Shown piece after piece: positions 43,315 through 51,447 of a stretch of 64,000 bases of DNA. Each line of letters begins with the position of its first letter. Position 1 is the stretch's first letter. The notes below the pieces were generated by a model. That model was not told the DNA's origin, searched no databases, and saw only the letters and a list, made by a program, of their open reading frames with translations. Source of the stretch: Herbiconiux oxytropis (lineage in GTDB: Bacteria; Actinomycetota; Actinomycetes; Actinomycetales; Microbacteriaceae); NCBI RefSeq assembly GCF_024979315.1, contig NZ_JANLCK010000002.1, positions 372,001 through 436,000 on the forward strand. Direction: 5' to 3'. Position numbers and translations under genes: made by a program.

Positions 43315-43782
43315 ATGTCCCAGAACGTCCGCCGCATGGCCTGCACCCCCGAGCAGCTCTTCGAGGTGCTCGCCGACGGGTGGCTCTTCCCCGTCTGGGT
43401 GGTCGGCGCCTCCCGCATGCGCGATGTCGACGAGGAGTGGCCGCGCGAGGGCAGCAAGCTGCACCACTCCTTCGGTGTCTGGCCGATGCTCATCGACGAC
43501 GAGACGACCGTGCTCGAGTGGGATCCGCCCCGGCGGATGGTGATCCAGCCCGCCGGCTGGCCCATCGGCGAGGCCAGGGTCACGGTGGAGGCGAAGCCGT
43601 CGGGCGAGGGTTGCCTCGTGCGCATCCTCGAAGAGGCCGTCAAGGGGCCGGGTTCCCTGATCCCCGAGCCGGTGCTCGATCTGCCCCTGCACATCCGCAA
43701 CATCGAGACCCTGCGCAGACTCGCGTTCGTGGCCGAGGGACGTGCCGCCCACCATGCTCAGGACGGCGCGGACGCCCGCTGA
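43315..43782 (+). CDS. SRPBCC (START-like) family protein
   Basis: A 155-residue SRPBCC protein with the hydrophobic ligand-binding fold: P-E-Q-L-F-E-V-L-A-D-G-W near residue 12 and the long C-terminal helix. Members bind or process hydrophobic small molecules such as polyketides or lipids. GGAG lies five bases before the ATG. It is the third gene of the operon that starts at 40831 (31-base gap). Together the SDR, flavoprotein and SRPBCC protein suggest a small hydrophobic-metabolite pathway. Confidence 0.87.
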   Translation: MSQNVRRMACTPEQLFEVLADGWLFPVWVVGASRMRDVDEEWPREGSKLHHSFGVWPMLIDDETTVLEWDPPRRMVIQPAGWPIGEARVTVEAKPSGEGCLVRILEEAVKGPGSLIPEPVLDLPLHIRNIETLRRLAFVAEGRAAHHAQDGADAR

Positions 43783-43878
43783 GCGCGACCCGGACACAGG
43801 CGAGCGCGAGGCACGCGAGCAGCAAGCGCAGGCCGACTCGAGGCCGAGGGCTACCGCGTGCTCTCGCTCGAGGCCATG

Positions 43879-43907
43879 TTGACATCCTGGACGATCGGGT
43901 GTGTGAT
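43879..43907 (+). promoter_or_regulatory. Near-consensus sigma-A promoter of the 15-aa peptide unit
   Basis: A perfect -35 hexamer TTGACA (43879-43884) is followed after 17 bases by TGTGAT (43902-43907). This is the best -35 match noticed in the window. It fires towards the 15-residue ORF, whose ATG is 27 bases downstream. Confidence 0.75.
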
Positions 43908-43934
43908 GGTGGCTCAACGTCGGAAGGAGTCGAT

Positions 43935-43982
43935 ATGACCGTGCAGATCTCATCGGGTTCGATGAAGAAGGTGCGCCACTAA
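43935..43982 (+). CDS. 15-residue peptide ORF in its own transcription unit
   Basis: The ATG has AAGGAG five bases upstream and the frame is M-T-V-Q-I-S-S-G-S-M-K-K-V-R-H then TAA. A near-consensus promoter lies before it and a strong hairpin 24 bases after the stop, so the whole unit is about 130 bases. The peptide is short, with a hydroxyl-rich middle and a basic end. No signal peptide, Cys or membrane helix is present. It could be a leader peptide for attenuation, a coding small RNA, or a regulatory peptide. I recognise no family. Confidence 0.55.
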   Translation: MTVQISSGSMKKVRH

Positions 43983-44006
43983 GTCGCGCATTTCCAGCTC
44001 GATTCC

Positions 44007-44038
44007 GAACGGCCCCCGCCACCAGGTGGGGGCCGTTC
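44007..44038 (+). terminator. Strong intrinsic terminator after the 15-aa ORF
   Basis: A perfect 11-bp GC-rich stem, GAACGGCCCCC (44007-44017) with GGGGGCCGTTC (44028-44038), has a 10-base loop. It is the strongest simple hairpin noted in the window. There is no long U tract, which is common in high-GC actinobacteria. Confidence 0.85.
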
Positions 44039-44330
44039 CGCGTTCCGCCCTCGAGCGAGGCCTCGGCTTACGTCTGGCCTGAGGGGGGATCCCGGCCTGC
44101 AAGGGTTTGCTCAAGATTGGCGCAGGAAAGCCCATCTCCAGCCGTGTTCCCGGGTGCGGTTGCTACCGTGCAGGACGTCGAGCCCGTGCGACCCCACCCA
44201 CCCCGTACGGGCTCGATGACCCGACCCGCACCATCCGAACCGCCCCCATCCGGCCGCACCCGCGACCGATCCCGAACCGCACCCACGGTTCGACAGGGGG
44301 CCCTTCGGCGTGCTCAGAACCCGAGGAACC
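44039..44330 (+). other. Noncoding leader of the polysaccharide synthase gene
   Basis: These 292 bases lie between the terminator and the synthase ATG and hold no convincing ORF. A 10-bp perfect stem, TCGAGCCCGT (44178-44187) with ACGGGCTCGA (44207-44216), surrounds a 19-base CA-rich loop. The remainder is rich in CCG/CAC triplets. A promoter for the synthase must lie here or the terminator must be read through. No riboswitch class was matched by eye. Confidence 0.45.
44178..44216 (+). promoter_or_regulatory. Stem-loop in the leader of the glycosyltransferase mRNA
   Basis: A 10-bp perfect stem extends to 12 of 13 pairs around a C/A-rich loop. It is 115 bases before the ATG, too far to be a ribosome block, but it could pause or terminate transcription. 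Confidence 0.45.
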
Positions 44331-46709
44331 ATGTCGAAGTCGACCCACGCCCCGAGCGCGCGCCCGCGCCAGTGGGGATCCGAACGCAATCGAACACCCC
44401 TGCCCACCGTGCACACCCGCCCCTCCGACGCGAAGATCCTCTGGGGCCGCATCGCGATCGTCGTGACCATCAGCGCCTGGCTGGTCTACCTCGTCACCAC
44501 GATCCTCCGCCAGTTCCTGGAATACGGGACCGACAACTTCCGGCTCTCCCTCGAGGCCATCTCGTACCTCGTCGTGGTGACCTTCCTCACCTTCTCGGCG
44601 CTGATGTACCTCGTGGCGCGCCAGGGAGCGCTCCGCCGCTTCCGCGACCACGTGCGGGTGCCCCGCGCCGAGCTCGACCGCCACTTCGGCGACCACGCGC
44701 ACGGCGGCATGACCGTGCTCGTGCCCTCCTACGCCGAGGAGCCCGCGGTGGTGCGGAAGACCCTGTGGTCGGCCGCGCTGCAGGAGTACCCCGCCCTCCG
44801 GGTGGTGCTGCTGCTCGACGACCCGCCTCAGCCGAAGGACCCGGCGACCGCCGCCCGACTCGAGGCCACCCGCGCCATCGCCCCGGGCATCGCCGAGGCG
44901 CTCAGCGTGCCGGCCGCGCGGTTCTCGGATGCGCTGCTGAGCTTCGAGCACGAGCTGCTGGCGAGCGGCGTCCCGAGCGCGGATGCGGTGCAACGACTCG
45001 CTCGCGAGTACCGGCACGCGGTGGGCTGGCTGCGCGGCATGGCCGAGGCGGAGGACCACGAGGACCACGTCGACACGTTCTTCATCGAGCAGGTGCTCGG
45101 CGGTCTCGCCGACGACCTCGCGCTCACCGCCGCCGCGCTCGACGCGGCTCTGGACGGCGCCGAGCCCGATTCCCGTTCCGTGATCGCGGCGGAGCGCATG
45201 CTCGAACTGCACCGCCGCCTCGTCTGGATCTTCACGGCCGACACGGCGACCTTCGAGCGCAAGCAGTACGCCTCGCTCTCGCACGAGGCCAACAAGGCCA
45301 TGAACCTCAACTCCTACATCGGCCTGATGGGCGGCCGCTACCGCGAGGAGCACACGCCCGCGGGCGTCATCCTCCGCCCGGTCTCGGGCACGCAGCGCAC
45401 CGACCTCGTGGTGCCGAACGCCGAGTACCTGCTCACGCTCGACGCCGACTCGCTCCTCCTGCGCGACTACTGCCTGCGGCTCGTGCACTTCCTCGAGCAG
45501 CCCGACAACGCGCGCGTGGCCGTCACGCAGACGCCGTACTCGTCGTTCCGCGGTTCGCCGACCCGCATCGAGCGGCTCGCGGGCGCGACCACCGACATCC
45601 AGCACATCCTGCACCAGGGGCTCAGCGAGTACGACGCGACCTTCTGGGTGGGGGCGAACGCCGTCATCCGCATGGAGGCGCTCGACGACATCCTCGAGAT
45701 CGAGACGGTGGGCGGATTCGAGATCCGGCGCTACGTGCAGGACCGCACGGTGATCGAGGACACCGAGTCGAGCGTCGACCTCGGCCAGCACGGCTGGACC
45801 CTCGTGAACTACCCCGAGCGGCTGAGCTACAGCGCCACGCCGCCTGACTTCGGCTCACTCATCGTGCAGCGGCGACGCTGGGCGAACGGCGGCCTGCTCA
45901 TCCTGCCGAAGCTCTTCACGCAGATGCGTGCCCGCAAGCGCGCCGGGCGGCCCGTGCGGCTCACCGAGGCGATGCTGCGCATCAACTACATGGCCTCGAT
46001 CGCGTGGGCGAGCTTCGGACTCGTGTTCCTGCTGGCCTACCCCTACGACAGCAAGCTCCTCAGCCCGCTCGTGCTCGTGGCGGCGCTGCCGTACTTCCTC
46101 GCCCAGGCGAGCGACCTGCGGGCCTGCGGCTACAAGGGGCTCGACATCCTGCGCATCTACGGCTTCAACCTCATCCTGCTCCCCGTCAACCTCGCGGGCG
46201 TGCTCAAGTCGATCGAGCAGTCGCTCACGGGCAAGAAGATCCCGTTCGCCCGCACCCCCAAGGTGCGCGACCGCACCGCAGCGCAGCTGCTCTACGTGGT
46301 GGCGCCCTTCGGCATCGTCGCCTTCTCCGTGCTCACGGTGTGGCGGAACGTCGTCGACCAGAACTGGGGCAACGCGGCCTTCGCGGGCTTCAACGCGATC
46401 ACGGCGATGTGGGCGATCGTCGGCAACATCGGCATCCGCGCGTCGCTCGCCGACACCTGGCTCGGCCTCACCGACTGGATGTGGGTCGACCGCCGCACCC
46501 CGGCCGAGCGTGCCGACGAGCGGGTCGCGGCCACCGGTGCCGGAACCGCCGTCGACGACTTCGACTGGCAGGAGGCGCTCTACAACGGGCACGCCGCCGC
46601 CGGTGAGGAGCTGCACCGTCGGAGCGCCCGGCGCTCACGCGGTGGCCGCCCCGCCACCCGGCGCGCACCGTCGCGGGAGACGGCCTCGAACGGACGGCGA
46701 GCAGCATGA
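44331..46709 (+). CDS. Membrane glycosyltransferase family 2 (cellulose-synthase-like)
   Basis: A 792-residue processive GT2 enzyme. Two N-terminal helices (residues ~40-95) precede the catalytic domain. Conserved points are P-S-Y-A-E-E (~132), L-L-L-D-D, the metal-binding T-L-D-A-D (~380), the acceptor E-D-T (~480) and the Q-R-R-R-W motif (~520) that grips the growing chain. Four or more helices follow, then a basic tail. The enzyme is expected to make and extrude a beta-linked glycan from a UDP-sugar. GAGGAACC precedes the ATG. The next gene overlaps its stop. The sugar is not determined: GH18 and CBM5/12 in the partner hint at GlcNAc-containing glycan. Confidence 0.9.
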   Translation: MSKSTHAPSARPRQWGSERNRTPLPTVHTRPSDAKILWGRIAIVVTISAWLVYLVTTILRQFLEYGTDNFRLSLEAISYLVVVTFLTFSALMYLVARQGALRRFRDHVRVPRAELDRHFGDHAHGGMTVLVPSYAEEPAVVRKTLWSAALQEYPALRVVLLLDDPPQPKDPATAARLEATRAIAPGIAEALSVPAARFSDALLSFEHELLASGVPSADAVQRLAREYRHAVGWLRGMAEAEDHEDHVDTFFIEQVLGGLADDLALTAAALDAALDGAEPDSRSVIAAERMLELHRRLVWIFTADTATFERKQYASLSHEANKAMNLNSYIGLMGGRYREEHTPAGVILRPVSGTQRTDLVVPNAEYLLTLDADSLLLRDYCLRLVHFLEQPDNARVAVTQTPYSSFRGSPTRIERLAGATTDIQHILHQGLSEYDATFWVGANAVIRMEALDDILEIETVGGFEIRRYVQDRTVIEDTESSVDLGQHGWTLVNYPERLSYSATPPDFGSLIVQRRRWANGGLLILPKLFTQMRARKRAGRPVRLTEAMLRINYMASIAWASFGLVFLLAYPYDSKLLSPLVLVAALPYFLAQASDLRACGYKGLDILRIYGFNLILLPVNLAGVLKSIEQSLTGKKIPFARTPKVRDRTAAQLLYVVAPFGIVAFSVLTVWRNVVDQNWGNAAFAGFNAITAMWAIVGNIGIRASLADTWLGLTDWMWVDRRTPAERADERVAATGAGTAVDDFDWQEALYNGHAAAGEELHRRSARRSRGGRPATRRAPSRETASNGRRAA

Positions 46710-48394
46710 GCACCCTGAACCCGTCCTCGTCCCCCGCCCCGGTGCCGGCCGGTCCGCACGCGGGCAAGCGGCTCTCGCCGCTGCGCGTGGCCCTCGGAGT
46801 CGTCGTGGTGCTCGGCGTGGTCGCCGCGGGACTGTTCGGTTTCCGCGTCTTCGTGGTCGATCAGGCCCGGGCCGACGGCCTCGCGCCGTGGTTCGCCTCC
46901 TACGTCGATGCGACCGTCACACCGTCGTTCCCGTTCGAGACGCCGCCGACGGATGCGCAGCGCGACGTCGTGCTGTCGTTCGTCGTGGCGGCATCCGGCC
47001 CCCTGAGCGGGAGCCCGGGCGAGCAGGACGGATCGAGCAGCGCCGACGCTCCCACCGGGGCCGCCGCGGATCCGGCGAGCGGTTCGTGCACGCCCAGCTG
47101 GGGCACGGCCTACTCCCTCGACGGAGCCGCGCAGTCGCTCGACCTCGATCGCCGGATCGCGCGCCTTCGCCAGCAGGGCGGAGACGTCATGGTGTCGTTC
47201 GGCGGGGCGAACAACTCCGAACTCGCCACGGCGTGCACGGATCCCGAGGCGCTGAAGGACGCCTACGAGGCCGTCGTCGACCGCTACGACCTCTCGACGA
47301 TCGACCTCGACATCGAGGGCGGCAACCTCACCGACGCCGCCGCCGGCCAGCGGCGCGCCGAGGCGGTGGCCGCCCTGCAGACCGAGCGGCGCGCGGCCGG
47401 CCATGACCTCGCCGTGTGGCTGACCCTCCCGATCGGCCCGAGCGGCCTGCTCGAGGACGGCACCGATGCGGTGGCGCAGATGCTCGACGCGGGGGTGGAC
47501 CTCGCGGGCGTGAACGCCATGACGATGGACTACGGCGTGGACCTCGACGGAGCCTCTCTCGGCCGCAGCTCGATCGACTCCCTCAACGGGCTGCACCGCC
47601 AGCTCGGCGCCCTCTACTCCGCGGCGGGCATCGAGCTGACGGATGCGACGCTGTGGTCGAAGATCGGGGCGACCCCCATGATCGGCCAGAACGACGTGCC
47701 CGCCGAGGTGTTCTCGCTCGCCGATGCGCAGACCCTCAGCACCTTCGCCCAGGACAAGCAGCTCGGCCGGCTGTCGATGTGGTCGCTCAACCGCGACGCG
47801 ACGTGCGGCCCGAACTACGTGGACACGCGTGTGGTGTCGAACGCGTGCAGCGGTGTCGATCAGGGCGACGCGAGCTTCGCCGGGGTGCTCGCACAGGGCT
47901 TCGGCGGCAGCCCGGATGCGGCGGCCGACACGGTCACCACCCCCGAGCCCACGACGCCCGTCGTGGACGACCCCGCCACGAGCCCGTACCCGATCTGGTC
48001 CGAGTCGACCTCGTACCTCGCGGGTGCCAAGGTGGTGCTGCACGGCAACGTCTACGCGGCCAAGTGGTGGACCCGCGGCGACACCCCCGACGACCCGGTG
48101 CTCAACGACTTCGAGACGCCGTGGACGCTCGTGGGCCCCGTGCTCCCGGGGGAGAAGCCGTTCGCGCTGCCGTCGCTCCCCGAGGGCACGTTCCCGACCT
48201 GGACGGGCGCCGCCATCTACGAGAAGGGCGACCGCGTGCTCTTCGAGGGCACGCCGTACGAGGCCAAGTGGTGGACGCAGGGCGACAGCCCCGCGGCCTC
48301 CTCGGCCGACACCGACGGCTCGCCCTGGGTGCCGCTCACCGAGTCGGAGATGGCGGAGCTCACCGCTCCGCAGCAGTCGCGACCGGGAGGGTGA
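46706..48394 (+). CDS. Membrane-anchored GH18 glycosidase with two CBM5/12 modules
   Basis: A 562-residue protein. An uncleaved or signal helix (residues ~28-50) is followed by a GH18 domain (~55-410) with the catalytic motif D-L-D-I-E (Asp190, Asp192, Glu194). The linker is rich in Thr, Pro and Asp. Two chitin-binding CBM5/12 modules follow, each with the aromatic Y-P-I-W/F-P-T-W start and the A-K-W-W-T-x-G-D motif. GH18 enzymes cleave GlcNAc-beta-1,4 bonds by substrate-assisted catalysis. The ATG overlaps the synthase stop (ATGA), so the enzyme is made with the synthase and may trim or release its product. The distal end overlaps the broken kinase gene by 35 bases. Confidence 0.9.
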   Translation: MSTLNPSSSPAPVPAGPHAGKRLSPLRVALGVVVVLGVVAAGLFGFRVFVVDQARADGLAPWFASYVDATVTPSFPFETPPTDAQRDVVLSFVVAASGPLSGSPGEQDGSSSADAPTGAAADPASGSCTPSWGTAYSLDGAAQSLDLDRRIARLRQQGGDVMVSFGGANNSELATACTDPEALKDAYEAVVDRYDLSTIDLDIEGGNLTDAAAGQRRAEAVAALQTERRAAGHDLAVWLTLPIGPSGLLEDGTDAVAQMLDAGVDLAGVNAMTMDYGVDLDGASLGRSSIDSLNGLHRQLGALYSAAGIELTDATLWSKIGATPMIGQNDVPAEVFSLADAQTLSTFAQDKQLGRLSMWSLNRDATCGPNYVDTRVVSNACSGVDQGDASFAGVLAQGFGGSPDAAADTVTTPEPTTPVVDDPATSPYPIWSESTSYLAGAKVVLHGNVYAAKWWTRGDTPDDPVLNDFETPWTLVGPVLPGEKPFALPSLPEGTFPTWTGAAIYEKGDRVLFEGTPYEAKWWTQGDSPAASSADTDGSPWVPLTESEMAELTAPQQSRPGG

Positions 48395-49302
48395 CGGTGG
48401 CGCGGAGGCCGCCGCCCTCCCGCGCCGCGAGCTCGAGCGTGCCGCCGTGCGCGTCGGCGATGCGCTGCACGAGCGCGAGACCGAGGCCCACCCCCGCGCC
48501 GTGGGGCGAACGGATGCGCGCGGTGCCGCGCTGGAACGGCTCGGTGAGCGTGGCGATCAGCGAGGGCGCGAGCTCCTCGCCCGTGTTCTCCACCGACAGC
48601 ACGGCGGCGCCGGGCAGGCCGGCGCTGCCGGGCGTCGCGCTGGTGACCACGCGCACCCAGCCGCCTGGCCCGGAGTTGTGCAGCACGGCGTTCTGCACGA
48701 GATTGGTCGCGAGCTGCTGCAGCAGCGTGGGCGAGCCGAGAGCCACGGCCGCGTCCCCCCGCACCGACACCGCCACCGACTGCACCGCGGCGACCGGATG
48801 CAGGGTCTCGGCGGCCTCCTCCGCGATGAGCGACAGGTCGACGGCCTCCCGGGTGAACGCGCGCTGATCGGCGCGACTGAGCGCGAGCAGCGCCTCGGTG
48901 AGGTCGATGGCCCGCGCGTTGACCACCTGAAGCCGGTCGAGCAGCTCGTCCGGCTCGCGGCCGGGATCGGCGCGCGCGACCTCCAGCAGGGTCTGCGTGA
49001 TGGCGAGGGGGGTGCGCAGCTCGTGCGAGCGGGGCGAGCATGCGACCGGCGAGGAGCCACCCGCCGAGGAGCCCGAGCGCCAGCAGCGCGACGAGCACCA
49101 CCAGGGCCGCGGGTGCGAAGGCTCTGAGGAGGTCGCTGCGGTTGGGCACGAAGGGACCGAACGTCGTGATGGGGCCGTCGGGCACGTAGCGCAGCAGGAA
49201 CAGCCACACGGCGCCGAGCAGCAGCACCCCGGCCGCGAGCAGGAAACCGGCATAGCTCAGGGTGAGCTGCCACCGGGCGCTCAGCCCGCGCGACCTAGCC
49301 AT
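48360..49302 (-). pseudogene. Sensor histidine kinase broken by an internal deletion and frameshift
   Basis: The frame from ATG 49302 gives a sound N-terminus: M-A-R-S-R-G-L-S-A-R-W start, two helices and G-R-M-L-A-P-L-A-R, the entry to a HAMP domain. It then runs out of phase near 49030. The rest of a normal kinase continues in another frame with S-H-E-L-R-T-P-L-A (H-box), N-L-V-Q-N-A-V (N-box) and G-A-G-V-G-L-G-L (G-box) to the stop at 48360. The HAMP region of roughly 50 codons is missing between them. CTCGC occurs at the join, compatible with deletion between short repeats. The gene overlaps the intact regulator by eight bases. An assembly error is the alternative. Confidence 0.75.
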
Positions 49303-49981
49303 CGAGGGCCGCCGGGCCCGCGTCGATCCGGTAGCCCACCCCGGCCACCGTCGCGATCAGCCACGGCTCGCCCAGCCGTTTGCGCAGGGCCGACACGGTG
49401 ATGCGCACGGCGTTGGTGAACGGATCCGCGTTCTCGTCCCAGGCGCGCTCGAGCAGCTCCTCGGCGCTGATCACCCCACCCTCGGCCTCCACGAGCACCT
49501 CGAGCACCGCGAACTGCTTGCGCGTGAGCGCCACGTAGCGGCCGTCGCGGTACACCTCGCGGCGGAACGGGTCCACACGGAGCCCCGCGAGCTCGCGCAC
49601 CGGTGGGCGGCTGCGGCCGCGCTCCCGGCGCCGGTCGAGCGCACGCAGCCTCAGCACGAGCTCGCGCAGCTCGAACGGCTTCGTGAGGTAGTCGTCGGCA
49701 CCGGCCTCGAAGCCCGACGCCTTGTCGTCGAGCCGGTCGGCGGCGGTGAGCATGAGGATCGGCAGGCCGCTCCCCGAGGCGACGATGCGGGCCGCGACCT
49801 CGTCTCCCGAGGCCCCCGGCACGTCGCGATCGAGCACCGCGACGTCGTAGGCGGTGTGTGCGAGCAGCTCGAGCGCCGTGTCGCCGTCGCCCGCGATGTC
49901 GGCGGCGATCGCCTCGAGCCGGAGCCCGTCGCGCACGGCCTCGGCCAGGAACAGCTCGTCCTCCAGGATCAGCACTCGCAT
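49295..49981 (-). CDS. OmpR/PhoB-family response regulator
   Basis: A 228-residue regulator. The receiver has the acidic pair L-E-D-E, phospho-acceptor Asp51 (V-L-D-R-D-V-P-G) and conserved Lys in Y-L-T-K-P-F. The Trans_reg_C winged helix (residues ~130-220) is complete, with L-T-R-K-Q-F-A-V-L-E and V-R-I-T-V-S-A-L-R-K-R-L. TAGCAT lies six bases before the ATG, so a leaderless start is likely. The partner kinase gene is disrupted, so this regulator may work without its kinase or be driven by another. VanY lies divergently just upstream. Confidence 0.93.
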   Translation of the reverse strand: MRVLILEDELFLAEAVRDGLRLEAIAADIAGDGDTALELLAHTAYDVAVLDRDVPGASGDEVAARIVASGSGLPILMLTAADRLDDKASGFEAGADDYLTKPFELRELVLRLRALDRRRERGRSRPPVRELAGLRVDPFRREVYRDGRYVALTRKQFAVLEVLVEAEGGVISAEELLERAWDENADPFTNAVRITVSALRKRLGEPWLIATVAGVGYRIDAGPAALDG

Positions 49982-50067
49982 GCTCCGATGCTACGAGCCG
50001 GCGCCTATCGCGGGCGTATCGGAAAGCGCGAACGCTCCCGCAACGCCCGGTCGCGTGGGGTGGAGGC

Positions 50068-50718
50068 ATGAACCGAGAACCGCTCCGCTCCGCCCCCGCC
50101 CCCGTCCCAGCCCCTGTCCCTGCTCCCGTCCGGCTCCGTGGGGTGCTCGTTGTCGCCGCTGCCGTCGTGGCTGCGGCGGCGCTCGCCGTCGTGGGCTTCA
50201 CCTCGGTGGCCACGTCGTTCGCCGGGATGCCTCTGCAGTCGGCGCCGGCTGCGGGCGGCGATCCCGCGCTCGAGGGCTACGGCGAGCTGCCGGACGGCAT
50301 CACCCTCCACGACGACGTGCCCGCGGTCACCCGCCTCGACGGCGGCCTGCTCACGGCGCTGCGCCGGGCGGCGGACGACTCCGCGGGCGCGGGCATCGCG
50401 TTCCAGGTCACGAGCGGCTGGCGGACCCCGGAGTACCAGGAGCACCTGCTCGCCGAGGCGGTGGAGCTCTACGGCTCGGCCGAGGAGGCGGCCCGCTGGG
50501 TGGCCACGGCCGAGACCTCGGCACACGTCTCGGGCGAAGCCGTCGACATCGGCGGCTACGACGCCGCCGCCTGGCTCGACGAGCACGGCGCCGCCTACGG
50601 CCTCTGCCGCATCTACGACAACGAGCCCTGGCACTTCGAGCTCAGGCCGGAGGCCGTCGACGACGGCTGCCCCGCGATGTACTTCGACCCCACGGAGGAT
50701 CCGCGCATGCAGCCGTGA
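50068..50718 (+). CDS. VanY-type D-alanyl-D-alanine carboxypeptidase
   Basis: A 216-residue protein with a membrane anchor (residues ~22-50) and an extracytoplasmic peptidase M15B domain. Zinc ligands are in S-A-H-V-S-G-E-A-V-D (His153, Asp160) and E-P-W-H-F-E (His189). Such enzymes trim the terminal D-Ala of peptidoglycan stems. It is divergent from the OmpR-type regulator, similar to van-type arrangements. GGAGGC precedes the ATG. Resistance cannot be inferred from this alone. Confidence 0.88.
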   Translation: MNREPLRSAPAPVPAPVPAPVRLRGVLVVAAAVVAAAALAVVGFTSVATSFAGMPLQSAPAAGGDPALEGYGELPDGITLHDDVPAVTRLDGGLLTALRRAADDSAGAGIAFQVTSGWRTPEYQEHLLAEAVELYGSAEEAARWVATAETSAHVSGEAVDIGGYDAAAWLDEHGAAYGLCRIYDNEPWHFELRPEAVDDGCPAMYFDPTEDPRMQP

Positions 50719-50724
50719 ACCGGG

Positions 50725-51447
50725 CTACGCCCCGAGCTCGCGGGCGAGCCGCACCATCGCCCCGTTGTCCGGGGCCACGGATCCGTCGTCGAGCGCGAGC
50801 ATGTCCTCGAAGCCCACGCGCACCTCGGCGCCGTCGGCGATCGCGGCGCGCACCACCGGCCAGGCCGTCTGGTCGTAGCCGTGATAGAGCAGCGGGGCCG
50901 TGACGCCCGCTTCGCGGAGGGCCGCGGCGATCGTGCGGCAGTGCGCCACGGCCTCCTCGGCCGACTCGTCCTCGGGCTCGATCAGGATGCGCACGTTCTG
51001 GTGCAGGGTGGGGGAGGCCAGCAGGGCCGGCACCTCACGCAGGTGCCAGACGGCGCTCTCGAGCACCATGCCCCTGGCCACCACGAGCGAGGCGGCCTCG
51101 GCGGCCCCCTCCTCGGAGAAGGCGACCGACGCGAAGTCGGGAAGCGCGTCAGCCGGCCAGGCCGCGAGGTGCGCCATCCGCTCCTCGTGGCCTGAGCAGG
51201 TCCAGAGGCCGGTGGTGGTGCCCACCACGATCGACGGATCGGCCGCCTTGACCGCGCGCACCATGGCGGCCACGGCCTCGGGCGCGATGCTCTGGCCGCC
51301 GTCGGCCGTGCGCACGTGGGCGTGCACCACGGTGGCGCCCGCCTCCACCGCGGCCACGGCCGCGGCTGCGATCTCGGCATCGGTGAAAGGGATGGCGGGG
51401 TGCTCGTCGCGCCCCCGGCCTCCGTTGACGGCGGCTTTGATCAGCAT
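50725..51447 (-). CDS. BKACE family beta-keto acid cleavage enzyme
   Basis: A 240-residue protein of the 3-keto-5-aminohexanoate cleavage (BKACE, DUF849) family, which condenses a beta-keto acid with acetyl-CoA to give acetoacetate plus a new CoA ester. The zinc ligands H-A-H (His42, His44) and a C-terminal Glu (V-G-F-E-D, Glu214) are visible. The protein is shorter than typical 270-300-residue members. ATG 51447 overlaps the RraA gene stop by seven bases. Located at the end of an amine-uptake operon, it would act late in catabolism. The exact keto acid is unknown. Confidence 0.85.
   Translation of the reverse strand: MLIKAAVNGGRGRDEHPAIPFTDAEIAAAAVAAVEAGATVVHAHVRTADGGQSIAPEAVAAMVRAVKAADPSIVVGTTTGLWTCSGHEERMAHLAAWPADALPDFASVAFSEEGAAEAASLVVARGMVLESAVWHLREVPALLASPTLHQNVRILIEPEDESAEEAVAHCRTIAAALREAGVTAPLLYHGYDQTAWPVVRAAIADGAEVRVGFEDMLALDDGSVAPDNGAMVRLARELGA

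Noticed and set aside
44039-44330. c-di-GMP or c-di-AMP riboswitch before the polysaccharide synthase
   Set aside because: No recognisable conserved core of either class was found by eye; only a simple stem is visible.
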